Positions 39,947 to 49,161 are shown, counted from the stretch's first letter. The stretch: DNA of 50,403 bases from CAYYWP01 sp050176585 (GCA_050176585.1 JBFXHX010000030.1:1-50403); one strand, 5' to 3'. Program-made: numbers and translations. The notes: generated by a model from the sequence alone, not told the origin.

Positions 39947-41385
39947 GCCTGCGTCCCGCCCACGGTCATGCCATCGATCTTGATGGTCGGCAGCCCGACT
40001 CCTACCGGAACCGACTGGCCATCCTTGCCGCACGTGCCGACGCCTTCGTCGAGCGCAAGATCGTTGCCCACCATGGAGGCGCGGGTGAGCGCATCTGGCC
40101 CGTTGCCGATCAGCGTCGCGCCTTTCACCGGCTGGGTGATCTGGCCGTCTTCGATCAGATACGCCTCGGTCGCCGAAAAGACGAACTTGCCGCTGGTGAT
40201 GTCGACCTGACCGCCGCCGAAGGACGCGGCGTACAGCCCTCTCGGCACCGAGCGGATGATCTCGTCCGGCGTGGATTCTCCCGCCAGCATGAAAGTGTTG
40301 GTCATGCGCGGCATGGTGACGTGCGCGTAGCTCTCGCGCCGCCCATTGCCGGTCAGCGGCATGCCCATGAGTCGGGCGTTCAGGCGGTCCTGCAGATAGC
40401 CGCGCAGAATCCCCTTTTCGATCAGCACTGTGCGACCGGTCGGCGTGCCTTCGTCGTCACAGTTGAGCGAACCGCGGCGGTTGGGGATGGTGCCGTCGTC
40501 GACAATCGTACAGAGCGGCGAGGTTACGAGCTCGCCGATGCGGCCGCTGAAAGCCGAGGTCCCTTTACGGTTGAAATCCCCTTCGAGCCCATGCCCGACA
40601 GCCTCGTGCAGGAGCACGCCTGGCCAGCCCGGCCCGAGCACCACCATCATGGTGCCGGCGGGAGCATCGGCGGCGTGCAAGTTGCGCAGGGCCTGGTCGG
40701 CTGCGATCTTCACCCATTTCAGCCAGCGGTCGCCCTCGCTGAGGAACTCGAACTCGACGCGTCCGCCGCCACCACTGGTGCCGTGCTCTCGGCGGCCCTG
40801 TTCTTCGGCGATGCAGGTCACGCTCAGGCGGACCAGTGGCTGCACATCCCCGATGACGACGCCCGTCGAGGTGACGATCAGGATGACCTTGTGCTCGATC
40901 CCGAGGCTCGCCATTACGTTCGTAATGCGCGGATCGTGCCGCCGTGCGGCGACGTCGATGCGATCGAGCAGCGCCACCTTCTCGTCGAGTGGGATTTCCA
41001 GAGGCGGGCGCCGCAGCGTGTAGAGATCGCGCGCCGGCCGGGCGGCCCGGACTGCCACCGATGTGGCCGTACCGCGCCCATCGGCGATCGCCTGTGCCGT
41101 TTCGGACGTGAGCCGCAGGGTATCGATGCTCACCTCGTCGGTGTGAGCGGCGCCCGTCTTGTCGCCGGCCACGACCCGCACTCCGGCGCCTTGCGAGACG
41201 TTCTTTGCCGCCTTCTTGACGATGCCTTCCTCGAGCATGAAGCCCTCGGAGGTGCGAAACTCGAAGTACAGATCGGCAAAGTCGGCCTGGCGGGCGATCG
41301 CCGTCTCGATCGTACGCTCGAGGGCGTGATCATCCAGCGCGAAGCGATCGAGAAAAAAACGGCGCGGTTCGAGGTCGGGTGCCAT
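39943..41385 (-). CDS. tldD: TldD metalloprotease
   Basis: A 480-residue peptidase, the catalytic subunit of TldD/TldE. The zinc motif H-E-A-V-G-H is at residues 260-265, followed by G-L-E-G-D; D-D-E-G-T-P-T and Y-A-H-V-T-M-P-R-M-T-N are also conserved. The complex cleaves unfolded peptides. The gene precedes pmbA with a 4-bp overlap. The start at 41385 is chosen over a longer frame without family similarity. No RiPP precursor is visible nearby. Confidence 0.93.
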   Translation of the reverse strand: MAPDLEPRRFFLDRFALDDHALERTIETAIARQADFADLYFEFRTSEGFMLEEGIVKKAAKNVSQGAGVRVVAGDKTGAAHTDEVSIDTLRLTSETAQAIADGRGTATSVAVRAARPARDLYTLRRPPLEIPLDEKVALLDRIDVAARRHDPRITNVMASLGIEHKVILIVTSTGVVIGDVQPLVRLSVTCIAEEQGRREHGTSGGGGRVEFEFLSEGDRWLKWVKIAADQALRNLHAADAPAGTMMVVLGPGWPGVLLHEAVGHGLEGDFNRKGTSAFSGRIGELVTSPLCTIVDDGTIPNRRGSLNCDDEGTPTGRTVLIEKGILRGYLQDRLNARLMGMPLTGNGRRESYAHVTMPRMTNTFMLAGESTPDEIIRSVPRGLYAASFGGGQVDITSGKFVFSATEAYLIEDGQITQPVKGATLIGNGPDALTRASMVGNDLALDEGVGTCGKDGQSVPVGVGLPTIKIDGMTVGGTQA

Positions 41386-41572
41386 AGCGCCAAGTCTACC
41401 AGAGGGACCTGTAGGCGAACAGCATGGGGTTTTGAATTCGGTTCTGGACGCCCGCTCCGGTGCGGAAAGCCCGGCGCGCACTATTTATGCGACCCTCGCT
41501 CGAGTTGCGGCGCGGGCCGGGACAACCATGGGACCGCATGCGACCGGAGCCGCGGTGGCGGCTCGGGAAGGC

Positions 41573-41971
41573 CTAGCTGAGCAGCGCCGGCAACCGGGCG
41601 ACCAGATCGCGGTCGGCTTCCAGAAAATCCAGCGAGCCCAGATCGGCCGGCGGCAACCAGCGCAGGGTCGCGAACGCGAAATTCTGAGGCTCGCCGGCGA
41701 ACAGGTCGACGCGGAAGAAGACGAGGGCGACGGGGGCGCGGCCGGGATAGCTATGCTCGGCGCGCCAGATTTCCGGCCCGATCTCCGCCTCGATCCCGAG
41801 CTCTTCCATGAGCTCCCGCCGCAGACAGTCGGCCGGCGACTCCCCGTTTTCTCGCTTGCCCCCGGGGAACTCCCACCGGCCTCCGTGCGCCTCCTCGGGG
41901 CGGCGTTGACAGGCGAGCACGCGTCCGTCCCGCACGATGATGCCGGCGCTGACGTCGATGGGTTCGGCCAT
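41573..41971 (-). CDS. Nudix hydrolase, MutT-like
   Basis: A 132-residue Nudix protein. The Nudix box (residues 37-59) reads G-G-K-R-E-N-G-E-S-x7-R-E-L-M-E-E-L-G, complete with the catalytic Glu pair. It begins A-G-I-I-V-R-D-G-R-V-L-A-C-Q-R, and R-W-E-F-P-G-G-K-R matches MutT, which clears 8-oxo-dGTP. A role in nucleotide pool sanitising is likely but the substrate is inferred. 187 bases from tldD. Confidence 0.9.
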   Translation of the reverse strand: MAEPIDVSAGIIVRDGRVLACQRRPEEAHGGRWEFPGGKRENGESPADCLRRELMEELGIEAEIGPEIWRAEHSYPGRAPVALVFFRVDLFAGEPQNFAFATLRWLPPADLGSLDFLEADRDLVARLPALLS

Positions 41972-42175
41972 GGGATACGCCGTCTAATCTAGCCGCTGAG
42001 GCGGGATCGGGATACCTGGGGGCGTGCTCTTCGGTCGACGCGGACGGCGTATCACCCGCTACTGGCGCGCCGCGAGTGAGTGGGGTACGAGGCGTCCACG
42101 CCGGAGATTTTTTCCGGTGCGGTTACGCAGCAGTCGATGTATTTGGCGAGCGGCGGGTCTGCGAAGGCCGGCGTG

Positions 42176-43192
42176 ATGCAAGCACCATTGGTGAGCGTCC
42201 TTCTGCCGACGTATGAGCGCGCCGAGTTCCTGTCCGACTCGATCCGCAGCGTGCTCGCACAGTCGTTTGGGGAGCTCGAGCTGATCGTCATCGACGATGG
42301 CTCGACCGATGCCAGCGACCGCGTTCTGCAATCCTGGAGCGCCGACCCGCGCCTCCGCGTGATCCGCCAGCCGCACGCGGGCTGCACCGCCGCGCTGAAC
42401 ACCGGGCTGAAGGCCGCTCGCGGAACCTATGTCGCGCGCAACGATTCCGACGACGAATGGCTTCCCGACTGGCTGGCGGTGCTCGTTCCGGCGTTGGCAG
42501 CCCAGCCCGAGGCGGGATTTGCATACGCCCGCTGCGCTGGGATGCGGGCGGATGGCACGCCCTTCGGGGCGGTGCGCGGCGGGCCGATGCGGTATCCCGA
42601 CGACCCGTTTCGCAGTTTGTTGTTCGCCGACTACACGACGTCGATCGCTACGCTGTACCGCCGCGCTTGCATCGAGCGCGTGGGCGGCTTCGATCCGCAG
42701 GTGGGACCGAGCGAGGACTGGGACATGGCCCTACGGGTCGCGCGCGAGTTCCCGGTCGTCTTCGTGGATCGCGTCGTCGCCCGCTGGCGCGAGCATCCCG
42801 GCAACATGACCTCGCCGTATGCCGCCGGGCGGGAACAAGCGCTCCGCGACCGCCGACGCGTGCTCGACAAGATCTTCGAGCGCCCTGATGTATCGGTATC
42901 CGCGCGCCGCATGCGTGCCGTCGCGTACCGCAATGTGCACATCGGCAGCGCGATGCAACTGTTGTCGATCGGGGAGCGTCGCGCCGCGTTGAGCGCGCTG
43001 CGCGAGGCGTATGCAGCGGCTGGCCAGCCGGTCGCTACTTCAGCCCGCATCGCGTGGTCAATCGCGTGGTGGTTTGGTGTCAGCCGGTGGCCGCCGGCGG
43101 TCCGCGCCTGCCAAGCCGTGCTGCGGCATACCCGCATGGTGCGAACCGCGGGCCGCGTTCCGAGCGCTTCAGCGCCGGATTCGATGGCGTGA
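42176..43192 (+). CDS. Family 2 glycosyltransferase
   Basis: A 338-residue GT-A glycosyltransferase. V-S-V-L-L-P-T-Y-E-R-A-E-F-L opens the fold; I-V-I-D-D-G-S-T-D-A-S-D and A-R-N-D-S-D-D (DxD-like) bind the nucleotide sugar and metal; E-D-W-D-M-A-L-R-V-A marks the catalytic Asp region. Its C-terminal third is helical and without a transmembrane segment. Acts on the cytoplasmic face in cell-surface polysaccharide synthesis, probably. Start uncertain (42176 or an upstream in-frame codon); none has a strong Shine-Dalgarno. Confidence 0.87.
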   Translation: MQAPLVSVLLPTYERAEFLSDSIRSVLAQSFGELELIVIDDGSTDASDRVLQSWSADPRLRVIRQPHAGCTAALNTGLKAARGTYVARNDSDDEWLPDWLAVLVPALAAQPEAGFAYARCAGMRADGTPFGAVRGGPMRYPDDPFRSLLFADYTTSIATLYRRACIERVGGFDPQVGPSEDWDMALRVAREFPVVFVDRVVARWREHPGNMTSPYAAGREQALRDRRRVLDKIFERPDVSVSARRMRAVAYRNVHIGSAMQLLSIGERRAALSALREAYAAAGQPVATSARIAWSIAWWFGVSRWPPAVRACQAVLRHTRMVRTAGRVPSASAPDSMA

Positions 43193-43199
43193 GGAAACG

Positions 43200-44189
43200 A
43201 TGACTGAGCCCTTGGTGACGATCGCGGTGATACCGCGCGAACGCTTCAGCTTCACTGCGCGTTCGTTGGACAACATCTGTCGCGAGACCGAGTTCCCGTT
43301 TCACCTGTTGTGCATCGACGGCCGCTCGCCGCGCGCCGCCCGGAGGGCGCTGCGGGAGCGAGCGGAGCAGTACGGGGGCGAGGTGGTGCGCGCGGAGCAG
43401 TATCTCACCCCGAACGAGGCGCGGAACCTCGCTCTTCGCCAGGTGCGCACCCCGTACGTCGTGTTCATCGACAACGATGCGCTGGTGACGCCGGGGTGGC
43501 TGCGGGCGCTGATCGAGTGCGCCGAAGAGACCGGCGCCGCGATTTGCGGGCCGCTGCAGCTCATCGGCGAGCTGTCGGAGCAGCGTGTGCACCTGGCCGG
43601 GGGCACGGCGCACATCGCCGAGGAAAACGGAAGGCGGCGGTTCCGGGATTGCCACCATCACCCCGGCGCTAATGCCGCCGAGGTCGCGCCCGCGCTGGTC
43701 CGGCAGCGGACCGAGATGATCGAGTTCCATTGCATGTTGGTGCGGATGGAGGTGTTCGAGCGCCTGGGACCGCTGGACGAGCGGCTGTTGAACATGATGG
43801 AGCACGCGGATCTGTGCTTGGCGGCGCGGGCGGCTGGTCTGTCCGTGTTCTTCGAGCCGCGCAGCGTCGTCACCTACGTGCCGCCGCCGCCGTTGGCGTT
43901 CGCGGACCTCCCGTACTTTATATTGCGCTGGTCGGAGGACTGGACGCGCAAGAGCCTCGCGCATTTCGCCGCCAAGTGGCAGCTCGACCCGAGCGATTCC
44001 GGGCTCGAGCCGAGCGCGACCTTTGCGAGCTGGCACCGCCGGCTGCCGCTGCGCCAGGCGCGCGCGGCGCTCAAGCAGGTGCTGGGGGGGCGCTTCGCGC
44101 GCGGCCAGCGTGCGCTCAGCGCGGCCGAACGTTTCGGCACCGAGCTGATCGTGCGGGCGACCAGCCGGCGGCGGCGCGGCGCCCACTGA
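43200..44189 (+). CDS. Family 2-like glycosyltransferase
   Basis: A 329-residue GT-A type glycosyltransferase. Its opening L-V-T-I-A-V-I-P-R-E-R-F-S-F resembles family 2; L-L-C-I-D-G-R-S-P and V-F-I-D-N-D-A-L-V-T-P-G-W hold a nucleotide-sugar-binding D-N-D motif, and L-L-N-M-M-E-H-A-D-L fits the catalytic region. The ATG at 43200 has GAGGAAAC just before. Follows the first glycosyltransferase by 7 bases and precedes the HD-like gene by 6, indicating one operon. Donor and acceptor unknown. Confidence 0.83.
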   Translation: MTEPLVTIAVIPRERFSFTARSLDNICRETEFPFHLLCIDGRSPRAARRALRERAEQYGGEVVRAEQYLTPNEARNLALRQVRTPYVVFIDNDALVTPGWLRALIECAEETGAAICGPLQLIGELSEQRVHLAGGTAHIAEENGRRRFRDCHHHPGANAAEVAPALVRQRTEMIEFHCMLVRMEVFERLGPLDERLLNMMEHADLCLAARAAGLSVFFEPRSVVTYVPPPPLAFADLPYFILRWSEDWTRKSLAHFAAKWQLDPSDSGLEPSATFASWHRRLPLRQARAALKQVLGGRFARGQRALSAAERFGTELIVRATSRRRRGAH

Positions 44190-44195
44190 GCGGCC

Positions 44196-45026
44196 GTGCC
44201 GTATGCACAGACGCACCTCGCGCTGCTTGGGCAGCTTCGGAAGCTGGGGTACGGCGCGGGCGACCTCGATCGCATCCGCCGCGCATACGGTCTCGCGATG
44301 CGCCTCTTCACGGGCCACTTCCGGCCCAACGGCGTCCCGTTCCTCACTCACCTCGTCCGCACCGCGAGCGTGCTGGCCGACACCGGCGCCCTGCCTGACG
44401 CAGTGATCGCGGCCCTGTTGCACGCCGCATATACACATGGCGAGTTCGGTGACGGCCGGCGCGGCGTCACCGAGGCGAAGCGCGCGCGGCTGCGAGCGGC
44501 CGTGGGCGACGCCAGTGAAGACCTGATCCGTGCCTACACTGAAACGGGCTGGCCCGAGCTCCTGCTCACCGCCGCTGGCGGTGTGGATGCGCTGTCGCAC
44601 CGGGATCGAACGATCCTGCTGATACGGCTCGCGAACGAGCTGGAAGATTACCTCGATGTCGACGCCGGCGGCTCACCGAAGCTCGAGCTCGCTACAGCGT
44701 CCGCCATGCTCGGCGATTGCGTCCGGGTCGCGGCATCCATGGACCAGCCCGGGCTCCGATCGGCATTCGCACAGGCGTGCGAGCAGCTGCGCCGCACCGC
44801 CGTGCAGGCGCCCGCCTCTGCACCGGCGATGACGTGGGCACCTCCCGAAGCTGCGCTCTACGCCGGGCCGCGAGGATCGTTCCTGCTCGCACCGCGCTCG
44901 CATCGACCGCGCGCGCTGCTTTCGCTGCGCCAATTCGTGCGCGGCAGTACGGCGCCCGCCGCGCTGTATCGCGCGGGCCGCGCTCTGTTTGAGCGCCTGC
45001 GCGGCAGTCACACCCGGACGAGGTAA
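44196..45026 (+). CDS. HD-like (DUF6817-type) protein without the HD aspartate
   Basis: A 276-residue protein. Residues 25-130 look like the helical core of an HD phosphohydrolase: F-R-P-N-G-V-P-F-L-T-H-L-V-R-T-A, then A-A-L-L-H-A-A-Y where a true HD enzyme has H-D. A catalytic Asp is thus missing, consistent with DUF6817-type proteins. The tail (about 215-276) is basic. GTG start at 44196, 6 bases after the glycosyltransferase stop. A role in surface-glycan synthesis or its regulation is only suggested by position. Confidence 0.65.
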   Translation: MPYAQTHLALLGQLRKLGYGAGDLDRIRRAYGLAMRLFTGHFRPNGVPFLTHLVRTASVLADTGALPDAVIAALLHAAYTHGEFGDGRRGVTEAKRARLRAAVGDASEDLIRAYTETGWPELLLTAAGGVDALSHRDRTILLIRLANELEDYLDVDAGGSPKLELATASAMLGDCVRVAASMDQPGLRSAFAQACEQLRRTAVQAPASAPAMTWAPPEAALYAGPRGSFLLAPRSHRPRALLSLRQFVRGSTAPAALYRAGRALFERLRGSHTRTR

Positions 45027-45128
45027 TCCCGGCGAGATCGCCGCGCGCAAACGGACGCGCTCTTTATTGAGCGGCGCAGTGGGAATCGGTGGCTGACGCG
45101 CTAGTATCTCCAGCGGAGCTCCTGGCTC

Positions 45129-45755
45129 TTGCTGGACTTCGCGCTCACCGCCCTCGCCTCCATCCTCTTCGTCGTCGATCCGGTCGGCGTGCTCCCGGCA
45201 TATCTGGCGATGACCCACGATTACGATCGGGCGCGGCGCCGTCGAACGGCGTACCGGGCGTCGGTGATCGCGACGCTCGTGCTCGCGGGGTTCGCGGCCT
45301 GCGGCAACTCGTTGTTTCGCGTTCTCGGTCTGACCATGCCGGCATTCCAGATCGCCGGCGGGGTGATCCTGTTCTTCGTCGCCATGGACATGCTGCGGGC
45401 CCAGCGGCCAACGCAGGAGGGGCCCGAGGAGATCAGCGAGGGCACTGTTAAGGAGGATATCGCGGTCACGCCTCTCGCGGTGCCCATGCTGGCGGGCCCG
45501 GCGGCGCTGTCCACCGTCACCATGCTGATGAGCCGCGCGGAGAGTCTGCTGCAGATGGCAGTGGTGTATCTCGCGATCCTGCTCACCGGGGTCGCGATAC
45601 TGCTGACGCTGATTTTCGCCGAGGCCCTGTATCGGGTGCTCGGCCGCACGGGGGCGCACGTGCTGACGCGCATTCTGGGACTGGTGCTCGCCACCATCGC
45701 CGTGCAGTTCATGCTGGACGGCTTGCGCGCGGCGGGCGCGTTCGGCGCGGTGTGA
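45129..45755 (+). CDS. MarC family integral membrane protein
   Basis: A 208-residue membrane protein with about six hydrophobic segments, of the MarC/UPF0056 family. F-V-V-D-P-V-G-V-L-P-A-Y-L, A-G-G-V-I-L-F-F-V-A-M-D-M-L, P-L-A-V-P-M-L-A-G-P-A-A-L-S-T-V are conserved. Its function is unknown despite the name (marC is not an antibiotic-efflux gene). A TTG start at 45129 fits the N-terminus; GGAG lies about 12 bases before. 102-bp gap to the HD-like gene. Confidence 0.87.
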   Translation: MLDFALTALASILFVVDPVGVLPAYLAMTHDYDRARRRRTAYRASVIATLVLAGFAACGNSLFRVLGLTMPAFQIAGGVILFFVAMDMLRAQRPTQEGPEEISEGTVKEDIAVTPLAVPMLAGPAALSTVTMLMSRAESLLQMAVVYLAILLTGVAILLTLIFAEALYRVLGRTGAHVLTRILGLVLATIAVQFMLDGLRAAGAFGAV

Positions 45756-45793
45756 TCCGCGTACGCGGGGTATGCAGCGGCCCTGCGAGCTGG

Positions 45794-46423
45794 TCAACCC
45801 CGAGCGGCGGTGAGGATGATCTCGACGGCCCGTTCGATGCCCAGGTTGTCGGTGTTCACCACCACGTCGTAATGCGTGGGCAGCTCTTCGCGCACCTCGT
45901 AGAAGTTCCTGAGATAGGCCGCGCGTTCGCGGTCGGAGTCGCGCACCGTCGCCGCCGCTTCGGTGGCGCTTGCCCCGGACTGCCGCAGCCGCTCCACGCG
46001 GGTCTCGCGCGAAGCGGTGGCGAGCACGCGAAGGACCTCCGGCTGCTGTCCGAGCGCGTAGGAGGCGGCGTGCGCGACGATTACGGCATTGCCGCGCGCG
46101 GCGATCTCGACGATCGCTTCGCGGATGAGGCCGCGCAGCTCCTCCTCCACGGGGCGCGTCATCATGCTGCCGGGCGGGGCGTAGAACTCGCCCGCCGCCG
46201 TCGGCATGTCGGTGGGCCATACGGCCATCGCGCCGAGGAGCCGATCGAGGATGGAGGTGCGGTGCTCCGCCTGCGCGACCATCTGCGGATCGAGATGGGT
46301 CTTCTTGCTGGCCAGCGCGATCACTTCTTCATCGACGTACGAGAAGCCCAGGCGCTCGGCCACCCGCTTGCCGATGGCCTCGCCGCCGGCGGCGATCGTT
46401 CGAGAGATGCAGATCACTCGCAT
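45794..46423 (-). CDS. Cytidylate kinase-like family protein
   Basis: A 209-residue P-loop protein of the cytidylate-kinase-like family. C-I-S-R-T-I-A-A-G-G-E-A-I-G-K-R-V-A replaces the common G-x4-G-K-S with A-A-G-G-E-A-I-G-K. L-G-F-S-Y-V-D-E-E-V-I resembles the NMP-binding region, and R-D-S-D-R-E-R-A-A-Y-L is the lid-like element. The nucleotide specificity is unknown and the family is distinct from the cmk gene product. Convergent with MarC. Confidence 0.8.
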   Translation of the reverse strand: MRVICISRTIAAGGEAIGKRVAERLGFSYVDEEVIALASKKTHLDPQMVAQAEHRTSILDRLLGAMAVWPTDMPTAAGEFYAPPGSMMTRPVEEELRGLIREAIVEIAARGNAVIVAHAASYALGQQPEVLRVLATASRETRVERLRQSGASATEAAATVRDSDRERAAYLRNFYEVREELPTHYDVVVNTDNLGIERAVEIILTAARG

Positions 46424-46535
46424 GGAATTCCCACTCCAGCGCGGTCGTTTTGCTCTATGGCAGCGCAGCGGCTGCGTCTAGCAAGCCGACCGGAGGATCA
46501 CAACACAGTGCAGCGCACGGAGGCGCCGTGGCCGC

Positions 46536-47363
46536 TCAGTGCAGCAGCGCTCCGCCCCGGCGGCGAATCTCGATCAACTTCTCGCGCACGACGTCGGCGC
46601 TGTCGTCTTCGGGCTCGAGCGTCAGAAAGCGTTCCAGGTCGGCGCGCGCGGCGGCGTAGCATTCGAGTTGGTGGTAAAGCAGCCCGCGGTCGCGCAGCTC
46701 GTGCGGGAGATCGGGTGACGCGATGAGGATCCGCGCGCTGCAGGAGAGGGCGGGCTCGAACTGCCGCTGCTGCAGATAGATCTGCTTGAGGTTCCGCAGC
46801 ATGCGCACCACGATCTCCCGCGGCGTCGCCGCGCGCAGGTAGCTGCAGTCGAACGCGGCGCTTTCGCCCATGACCGCCCGCAGGCGCTCGGCGCAGTCGC
46901 GCTCCGTCAACACCTGGGCGAAGAACGGGTCGAAGACGATGTCTTTGCTGGCGCTGTACTTCAGCAGGAAGTGGCCGGGAAAACCGATGCCGTGCACCGG
47001 CAGGTCGAGGCGACGGCCGACCTCGATGTACACGAGCGCCAGCGTGATCGGGATGCCGGTACGGCGCTCCAGCACTTGGTTCAGGAAGCTGTTCCGCACG
47101 TCGTAGTAATCGGCCTGGTTGCCGGCGAAACGCTGCTCCACGGCGAGCGCGCGAATCAGCGCGCGCACCCTGTCGGCGTCGGAGTGAGCCTCCCGCAGGT
47201 GGGGGCGCACCGCTTCGGCGAGCGCGTCCAGCGACGCGAGGTAGCGGTCGATATCGAGCCCCGGATACGCCTCGGCGGCGATCAGCAAAGCAGCCTTCCC
47301 GGGCGCGATGGCGTCATCGGGCGCGCGCATGAGGGCGGCGAAGCGTTGGCGTGGCGTATCCAT
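46536..47363 (-). CDS. SirB1 family transglutaminase-like/TPR protein
   Basis: A 275-residue protein of the SirB1 family. The transglutaminase-like core contains S-F-L-N-Q-V-L-E-R-R-T-G-I-P-I-T-L-A-L-V-Y and L-P-V-H-G-I-G-F-P-G-H-F-L-L-K-Y, where the usual Cys nucleophile is not conserved. The C-terminal half has TPR-like repeats (Y-L-Q-Q-R-Q-F-E-P-A-L, H-Q-L-E-C-Y-A-A-A-R-A-D-L-E). Biochemical role unknown. The start at 47363 (M-D-T-P) is preferred to 47390. Confidence 0.85.
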   Translation of the reverse strand: MDTPRQRFAALMRAPDDAIAPGKAALLIAAEAYPGLDIDRYLASLDALAEAVRPHLREAHSDADRVRALIRALAVEQRFAGNQADYYDVRNSFLNQVLERRTGIPITLALVYIEVGRRLDLPVHGIGFPGHFLLKYSASKDIVFDPFFAQVLTERDCAERLRAVMGESAAFDCSYLRAATPREIVVRMLRNLKQIYLQQRQFEPALSCSARILIASPDLPHELRDRGLLYHQLECYAAARADLERFLTLEPEDDSADVVREKLIEIRRRGGALLH

Positions 47364-47528
47364 GAGCAGCCCTAGGCGGGCATAGCGCATGGTCGGCAGA
47401 ATGCAACGATGATTATCCCCGGCACGCGTGGCGCTGGCGTGGCTCCAGGGGGCGTGTCACGACCACAGCGGCCCGATGAGCGCGGCGGGCGCGCGGCGCA
47501 CATGAATTAGGACACGGCGATCGCATCG

Positions 47529-47783
47529 GTGCTGGCCGCCGCGCTCCTCGCGATCTACGCCGCGCGAGCGTGTCCCACCATCTACGTGTGCGGCGATGCG
47601 CGCCCTCGACCAGGCCGAGCGCTTCACGCCCGCTACGCCTTAGTCCACCAGTATCGGGCTGATGTGGCCTTTTTGATGGGGGACCCCGAGCGCGCGAAGC
47701 GAGCATTGCGCAAGGCTCTGGAGATCGAACCCGACAATGCCTCGTTCAAGGCCAACATCGAGCGGCTCGATCGCGAGCAATAG
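47529..47783 (+). pseudogene. Probable remnant of a membrane/TPR protein
   Basis: An 84-residue reading frame. The first 20 residues (L-L-A-I-Y-A-A-R-A-C-P-T-I-Y-V) are hydrophobic and resemble the first membrane segment of a large multi-spanning (DUF2723-type) protein; the last 45 residues are a TPR unit (D-P-E-R-A-K-R-A-L-R-K-A-L-E-I-E-P-D-N). The middle of such a protein is absent. It is either a decayed gene with an internal deletion, or an assembly artefact, since the scaffold gap lies 106 bases on. A small functional TPR protein is less likely. Confidence 0.4.
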
Positions 47784-48138
47784 TCGGCCGGCGGGCTTGC
47801 TCTGCCATCTGCGACACCGTTCAGCCCTGGTGTTCGGTCGGCAGCCGGCCGGCGAGCGCGCGCAGCGGCGATCTGAGTGCCTGCCCGGNNNNNNNNNNNN
47901 NNNNNNNNNNNNNNNNNNNNNNNNNNNNNNNNNNNNNNNNNNNNNNNNNNNNNNNNNNNNNNNNNNNNNNNNNNNNNNNNNNNNNNNNGCGCGCAGCGGC
48001 GATCTGAGTGCCTGCCCGGACGGAACGCCGGTGGGGTGTGGGTCGACAACGCGGCATTGGATCAGGAGGCCGCGATCTGGCGCCTCCGCGGCATGGGGCC
48101 GTGGACAGTGACCCGGGGCCGAACTATATCCCGGCCAG
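47784..48138. other. Gene-free stretch with scaffold gap
   Basis: Between the remnant and the DHH gene no gene is supportable. The stretch contains the 100-N run and its two flanking copies; the remaining sequence (48020-48138) shows nothing recognisable. Confidence 0.7.
47858..48019. repeat. 100-N gap flanked by identical 31-bp sequences
   Basis: The 31 bases at 47858-47888 are repeated exactly at 47989-48019 on either side of exactly 100 N (47889-47988). A round number of N with identical contig ends is the signature of a scaffolder that did not merge overlapping contigs; the true gap is probably zero. A genuine repeat that broke the assembly is the alternative. Confidence 0.9.
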
Positions 48139-49161
48139 ATGGGAAATGGTTCCGGCAAAGGGGTGCCCGCGGAGTTGCTGTCGATTTTGGAACAACCGGG
48201 CCCTCTGATCATCCTCCCGCACGACAACCCCGACCCCGACGCCTTGGCCAGCGCCGCAAGCCTGCGCTACATCGCCCAAGAGCTGGCGGAAAAGGATGCC
48301 GCGATCGCGCTCGGTGGGTATCTCGGCCGTGCCGAGAACCGCACCATGGTGCGCTATCTGAACATTCCGCTAGTGCCGGTCAGCGAGCTGCCGTTGACGG
48401 CGCCGGACGCCATCATCGCCCTCGTCGACACCCAGCCCGGGCGCTCGAACAACTCGCTGCCGCCGGGAGCGCGCGCTTCGATCGTGATCGACCACCACCC
48501 CCAGTACGTGGCCGTGGACGACGTGCCCTACGCTGACCTGCGCGACGGCTACGGCGCCACCTCGACGATCCTCACCGAATACCTGATGGATACCCGCCTG
48601 CCGATGGAGACCAAAATCGCCACGGCGCTGTTCTACGGCATCATGGCGGAGACCCAGGACCTCGGGCGCGAGGCATCCACGCCCGACATGGACGCCACCA
48701 GCTACCTCTACCCGCATACGAACAAGCGGCGGCTCGCCAAGATCGAAAACGCCCGGGTCCCGCGCGAGTATTTCGAAGCATTCCGCGTGGCCATCCAATC
48801 CGCGCTCATCTACGACCGCGTCGTGGTGTCGATCCTCGGCGACGTACGGTACCCGGACATGGTGGCCGAAATGGCGGATTTCCTCCTCCGCCTCGACGAG
48901 GTGGACTGGGCGGCGGCGATCGGGCGGTACCAGGATTTTATTTACGTGTCGTTGCGCACGACGCACCGCGACGTGAACGCGGGGGACGTGCTGCAAAGCG
49001 TGCTTGGCAGCGACCACGCAGGCGGTCACGACATGATCGCCGGCGGCCGGCTTGCGCTGCCGCCCGGCGCGGACTGGAGAGCCGCGGCGGCCGCAGTCCG
49101 CGGCCGGCTGCTCTCCGCCGTTGGCGTGCCGGCCAGCGAGCCCGCGCGCCTGTGCGGCTGA
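48139..49161 (+). CDS. DHH family phosphoesterase (NrnA-like)
   Basis: A 340-residue phosphoesterase of the DHH/DHHA1 family. Motif I is H-D-N-P-D-P-D-A-L (residues 28-36), the name-giving D-H-H is at 118-120 (I-V-I-D-H-H-P-Q), and the DHHA1 part ends with G-G-H-D-M-I-A-G-G. This layout matches NrnA-type enzymes, which degrade nanoRNA and pAp; c-di-AMP phosphodiesterases are close relatives. An insertion of about 30 residues with N-A-R-V-P-R-E-Y-F-E-A-F is present. Start at 48139, weak ribosome-binding site. Confidence 0.87.
   Translation: MGNGSGKGVPAELLSILEQPGPLIILPHDNPDPDALASAASLRYIAQELAEKDAAIALGGYLGRAENRTMVRYLNIPLVPVSELPLTAPDAIIALVDTQPGRSNNSLPPGARASIVIDHHPQYVAVDDVPYADLRDGYGATSTILTEYLMDTRLPMETKIATALFYGIMAETQDLGREASTPDMDATSYLYPHTNKRRLAKIENARVPREYFEAFRVAIQSALIYDRVVVSILGDVRYPDMVAEMADFLLRLDEVDWAAAIGRYQDFIYVSLRTTHRDVNAGDVLQSVLGSDHAGGHDMIAGGRLALPPGADWRAAAAAVRGRLLSAVGVPASEPARLCG

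Noticed and set aside
45027..45060. GGCGAGATCGCCGCGCG sequence similar to the 16-bp convergent-gap element
   Set aside because: Only the GAGATCGC part matches; too short to count as a third copy.
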